Under the pieces are notes generated by a model. That model was not told the DNA's origin and searched no databases. It saw only the letters and a program-made list of their open reading frames with translations. The position numbers and the translations under genes are program-made. Below are positions 62,203-64,000 of a DNA stretch of 64,000 bases, piece after piece (positions within the stretch are counted from its first letter, which is position 1; each line of letters begins with the position of its first letter). The stretch spans positions 1-64,000 of the forward strand of contig NZ_JAIWPE010000039.1 of assembly GCF_021028955.1 (NCBI RefSeq), written 5' to 3'. This stretch comes from Salipaludibacillus sp. CUR1. GTDB taxonomy: Bacteria; Bacillota; Bacilli; Bacillales; Salisediminibacteriaceae.

Positions 62203-62889
62203 TTAATTTTTTACCGCGTTGACTGTTTTGAGCGCTGCCTTTAAATCGCTGTAAATCACATTGCCAACCACAATGGTATCTGCATGCTCCGCCATTTCTT
62301 CCGCCTGGGCCAGTGTTTCAATGCCTCCACCGTAAAAAAGCTGGGATTTCTCGAGCATCCCGCTTACTTCTTTCACAATTTCCGGCGAGCCGTACATGCC
62401 GCTGTACTCAATGTAGAAAATCGGCATATGGAATAACTGGTCTGTCATTCTGGCGTATGCCACAATGTCCTCTTTGTCCAGCCCGGTCACCGCATCAGTT
62501 AACTGAGCCACTTTTGAATCCGGATTAAGGACACAATAGCCTTCAGAGAGCACTTCATCAAAATCGATCATATGGCCGAATTCCTTAAGTGCCCGGTGGT
62601 GCAGACCGTTCAGCCAAGTGATGTGGCGGGTATTCAGGACAGACGGGATCAGATAATAATCAAATCCCGGTACAACGGCGCTGATCGTGCTCACTTCAAG
62701 TACACACGCCACACTGTAGCGCCGCACCCGCATGAGTAGATCCAGCGTGTTTTCCTCTGTCACATTGTCGCTTCCCCCGATAATTATCGCGTCAGTCCCC
62801 GACTCTGCCAGTTTTTCGAGCGACTCATCGTCGAGTGGCTTAGCCGGGTCTAATTTAAATACATGTCTCCATTCATGGTACGCTTTCAT
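62203..62889 (-). CDS. pcrB: heptaprenylglyceryl phosphate synthase
   Basis: About 228 residues, the same as B. subtilis PcrB, with a TIM barrel. WRHVFKLDPAKPLDD at the start, DAIIIGGSDNVTEENT, YIEYSGMYGSPEIV and YGGGIETLAQAEEMAEHADTIVVGNVIY are conserved, the last two holding the phosphate-binding glycines. It joins heptaprenyl diphosphate to glycerol 1-phosphate, giving an archaeal-type ether lipid head in Bacilli. Of the two adjacent ATG codons I take 62889, with GGAG eight bases upstream. It opens the pcrB-pcrA-ligA unit. Confidence 0.95.
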   Translation of the reverse strand: MKAYHEWRHVFKLDPAKPLDDESLEKLAESGTDAIIIGGSDNVTEENTLDLLMRVRRYSVACVLEVSTISAVVPGFDYYLIPSVLNTRHITWLNGLHHRALKEFGHMIDFDEVLSEGYCVLNPDSKVAQLTDAVTGLDKEDIVAYARMTDQLFHMPIFYIEYSGMYGSPEIVKEVSGMLEKSQLFYGGGIETLAQAEEMAEHADTIVVGNVIYSDLKAALKTVNAVKN

Positions 62890-63035
62890 CATTCTATCTC
62901 CAATCATCATTGCATTTATCGTCTGAGAAATAGTATATCAAAAAATCAGGGCAGTCTCGATAATCGCGGTGTGAAAATTGTCAACTCGGGTCGCGGGGTG
63001 ATTGTAATGATTCAAATTAGCTGATAGGAGGGGGT

Positions 63036-63172
63036 TTTTCGCTGATTGAATGGTGGTTTTCGCTGATAGAATCGATTTTTCGCTGATTGATCTCGATTTT
63101 CGCCGATTGACCCTCGGTTTTCGCTGATTGATCTCGATTTTCGCCGATAGACACCCTTTTCCATCGATTGCC
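63036..63172. repeat. 20-21-nt TTTTCGCTGAT(A/T)GA repeats, locus 3
   Basis: Cores at 63040, 63061, 63081, 63101, 63122 and 63142, with degenerate ones at 63019 and 63162. Core CGCTGATTGA or CGCCGATAGA behind four or five T; the remaining 6-8 bases vary, often ATCGAT or CTCGAT. Period 20-21 bp. It lies between pcrB and the yerC terminator. Confidence 0.82.
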
Positions 63173-63217
63173 TCCTCGTCCTGTGCGAAAAACACCCCCT
63201 CCCCCCCTCTCAAAACA

Positions 63218-63246
63218 ACAAAAAAACCCGGCTGAAAAGCCAGGTC
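63218..63246 (-). terminator. yerC: intrinsic terminator behind yerC
   Basis: Minus strand ACCTGGCT and AGCCGGGT (63238-63245/63226-63233) pair with one U-G, loop TTTC, then seven T residues. Confidence 0.85.
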
Positions 63247-63263
63247 TCCATAAAAAGCGCTTT

Positions 63264-63569
63264 TTATTTGTCTTCTGATTTTTCATATACCCGGTCCAAC
63301 GTGAATTTGTAGCCGTCGTTACCGTAGTTGATGCAGCGTTTCACACGGGAAATGGTTGCGGTGCTGGCTCCTGTGTCTTTTTCGATCCGCTGATACGTAT
63401 CACCGTCCATGAGCATGCGTGCCACTTCAAGACGCTGGGCGAGTGACTGAATTTCGTTCATGGTGCAGAGATCATCAAAGAACGTGTAGCATTCTTCAAC
63501 ATCTTTCAGACTTAAAATCGCTTTAAACAGCTGATCTAGTTCTTTTCCCCGTAATTTGTCAATTTGCAT
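63264..63569 (-). CDS. yerC: YerC/YecD-type TrpR-related DNA-binding protein
   Basis: 101 residues. LDQLFKAILSLKDVEECYTFFDDLCTMNEIQSLAQRLEVARML is the helical dimer part, and DGDTYQRIEKDTGASTATISRVKRCINYG is the TrpR-like helix-turn-helix. B. subtilis YerC has the same length and the same place between yerB and pcrB. Its target is not known with certainty; related proteins are often linked to histidine-gene control. AAAGGATG lies 12 bases before the ATG, a rather long distance. Confidence 0.93.
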   Translation of the reverse strand: MQIDKLRGKELDQLFKAILSLKDVEECYTFFDDLCTMNEIQSLAQRLEVARMLMDGDTYQRIEKDTGASTATISRVKRCINYGNDGYKFTLDRVYEKSEDK

Positions 63570-63614
63570 GTCATGTATTCATCCTTTCTTTAATCGTGAT
63601 GCTGGTAATTAAAC

Positions 63615-64000
63615 TCAAGATGCGTCGCCGAACGATACGTCGTCTATATCTTCGACCAAATTAATCCACGTTTGTCCCGGTAAAAAATTCAGTGGTTCGC
63701 CGTCTTTAAAGGGGAAAATAACTCCGCCAACATTTTTCCACTCTGCTTCCACTGCACCTCCGTCATGAATCAGGTAGGCGCTGCCGCCTGATTCGATATC
63801 AATGTCCCGTCTTCCCTGGTCATCGACCACGCGGTGTGAAGCTTCTACAATAAATACATTCCTGGGCGCTACAGGCTCATTCGTCTCCAGGTCGTCTGTC
63901 CGTTCAGCACCGACCGAGCGGATATATCCCCCGGCCCCTTCATCGTAGGTAAATTGCACATCATTTACGCTGCTGTTGTAGCTGACTCCGATGACTGCTG
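63615..64000 (-). CDS. yerB: DUF3048 lipoprotein (YerB-like), C-terminal part
   Basis: The frame is open from the right edge to the TGA region at 63615, about 128 codons; the start lies outside the window. The visible piece, AVIGVSYNSSVNDVQFTYDEGAGGYIRSV onward in several blocks, with RNVFIVEASHRVVDDQGRRDIDIESGG and GGVIFPFKDGEPLNFLPGQTWINLV, fits the C-terminal domain of DUF3048 proteins such as B. subtilis YerB, which also precedes yerC. An internal GTG at 63959 is not the true start, since the frame continues upstream with matching residues. Function unknown. Confidence 0.85.
   Translation of the reverse strand, partial: AVIGVSYNSSVNDVQFTYDEGAGGYIRSVGAERTDDLETNEPVAPRNVFIVEASHRVVDDQGRRDIDIESGGSAYLIHDGGAVEAEWKNVGGVIFPFKDGEPLNFLPGQTWINLVEDIDDVSFGDAS

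Overview
The window looks like the chromosome of a low-GC, Gram-positive, endospore-forming Bacillaceae species. The support is Bacillus-type Shine-Dalgarno sites, frequent GTG and TTG starts, strong intrinsic terminators, and gene blocks in the order known from Bacillus subtilis: yerB-yerC-pcrB-pcrA-ligA-camS-proline symporter-gatCAB-tetR-dgkB, yfmL/yfmM, and epsA-B-C-D-F-G-L-M-N. Base content cannot fix the genus. I saw no tRNA, rRNA, insertion sequence, prophage or CRISPR array.

Positions 1-20560 (minus strand): one very long exopolysaccharide cluster that runs off the left edge. A clear sigma-A promoter (20528-20556) overlaps or is followed by three palindromes of the GTTC/GAAC type. Behind it come epsA and epsB (chain-length control and BY-kinase), then a structured leader with the position and fold expected of the EAR antitermination RNA. 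Next are epsC, galU, epsD, epsF, a GT2, a SAF-domain oxidoreductase, epsG, epsL and epsM. An intrinsic terminator at 9202-9237 sits inside the cluster. Beyond it lie more glycosyltransferases, epsN, a CDP-glycerol transferase with its tagD-type cytidylyltransferase, and a partial GT2. EpsC, EpsN, EpsM and EpsL together form the diacetyl-bacillosamine route onto undecaprenyl phosphate. The tagD/tagF-like pair suggests the polymer also carries glycerol phosphate. No flippase is visible, so it probably lies past the left edge.

Positions 20890-35310: a SEC-C protein, a YhhN-like membrane protein and an array of 91-bp stem-loop repeats. These are followed by the acetoin catabolic operon acoA-acoB-acoC-acoL-bdhA, with a sigma-54 promoter, upstream inverted repeats and the activator gene acoR. 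The deoxynucleoside genes deoR, nupC and deoC follow.

Positions 35650-51150: small membrane proteins, a putative spore-coat SPOCS-like protein, an ABC-2 transporter, a toroid-fold orphan, the yfmL helicase divergent from the yfmM ABC-F ATPase, an Ltp-type lipoprotein, dgkB, a GNAT enzyme and a TetR regulator. This is the accessory part of the window and holds most of the unexplained repeats, plus one candidate small-peptide transcription unit (47809-48120).

Positions 51160-64000: conserved core. gatCAB makes Gln-tRNA by transamidation. putP has a 34-codon companion gene. Then come camS, ligA, pcrA, pcrB, yerC and the C-terminal part of yerB.

The most unusual material is non-coding: the EAR-like RNA with its internal terminator; a dispersed GGGGGG(5 nt)CCCCCC hairpin family whose arms differ between copies yet stay perfectly complementary; the 91-bp stem-loop array; and two families of 20-21-nt spaced repeats.
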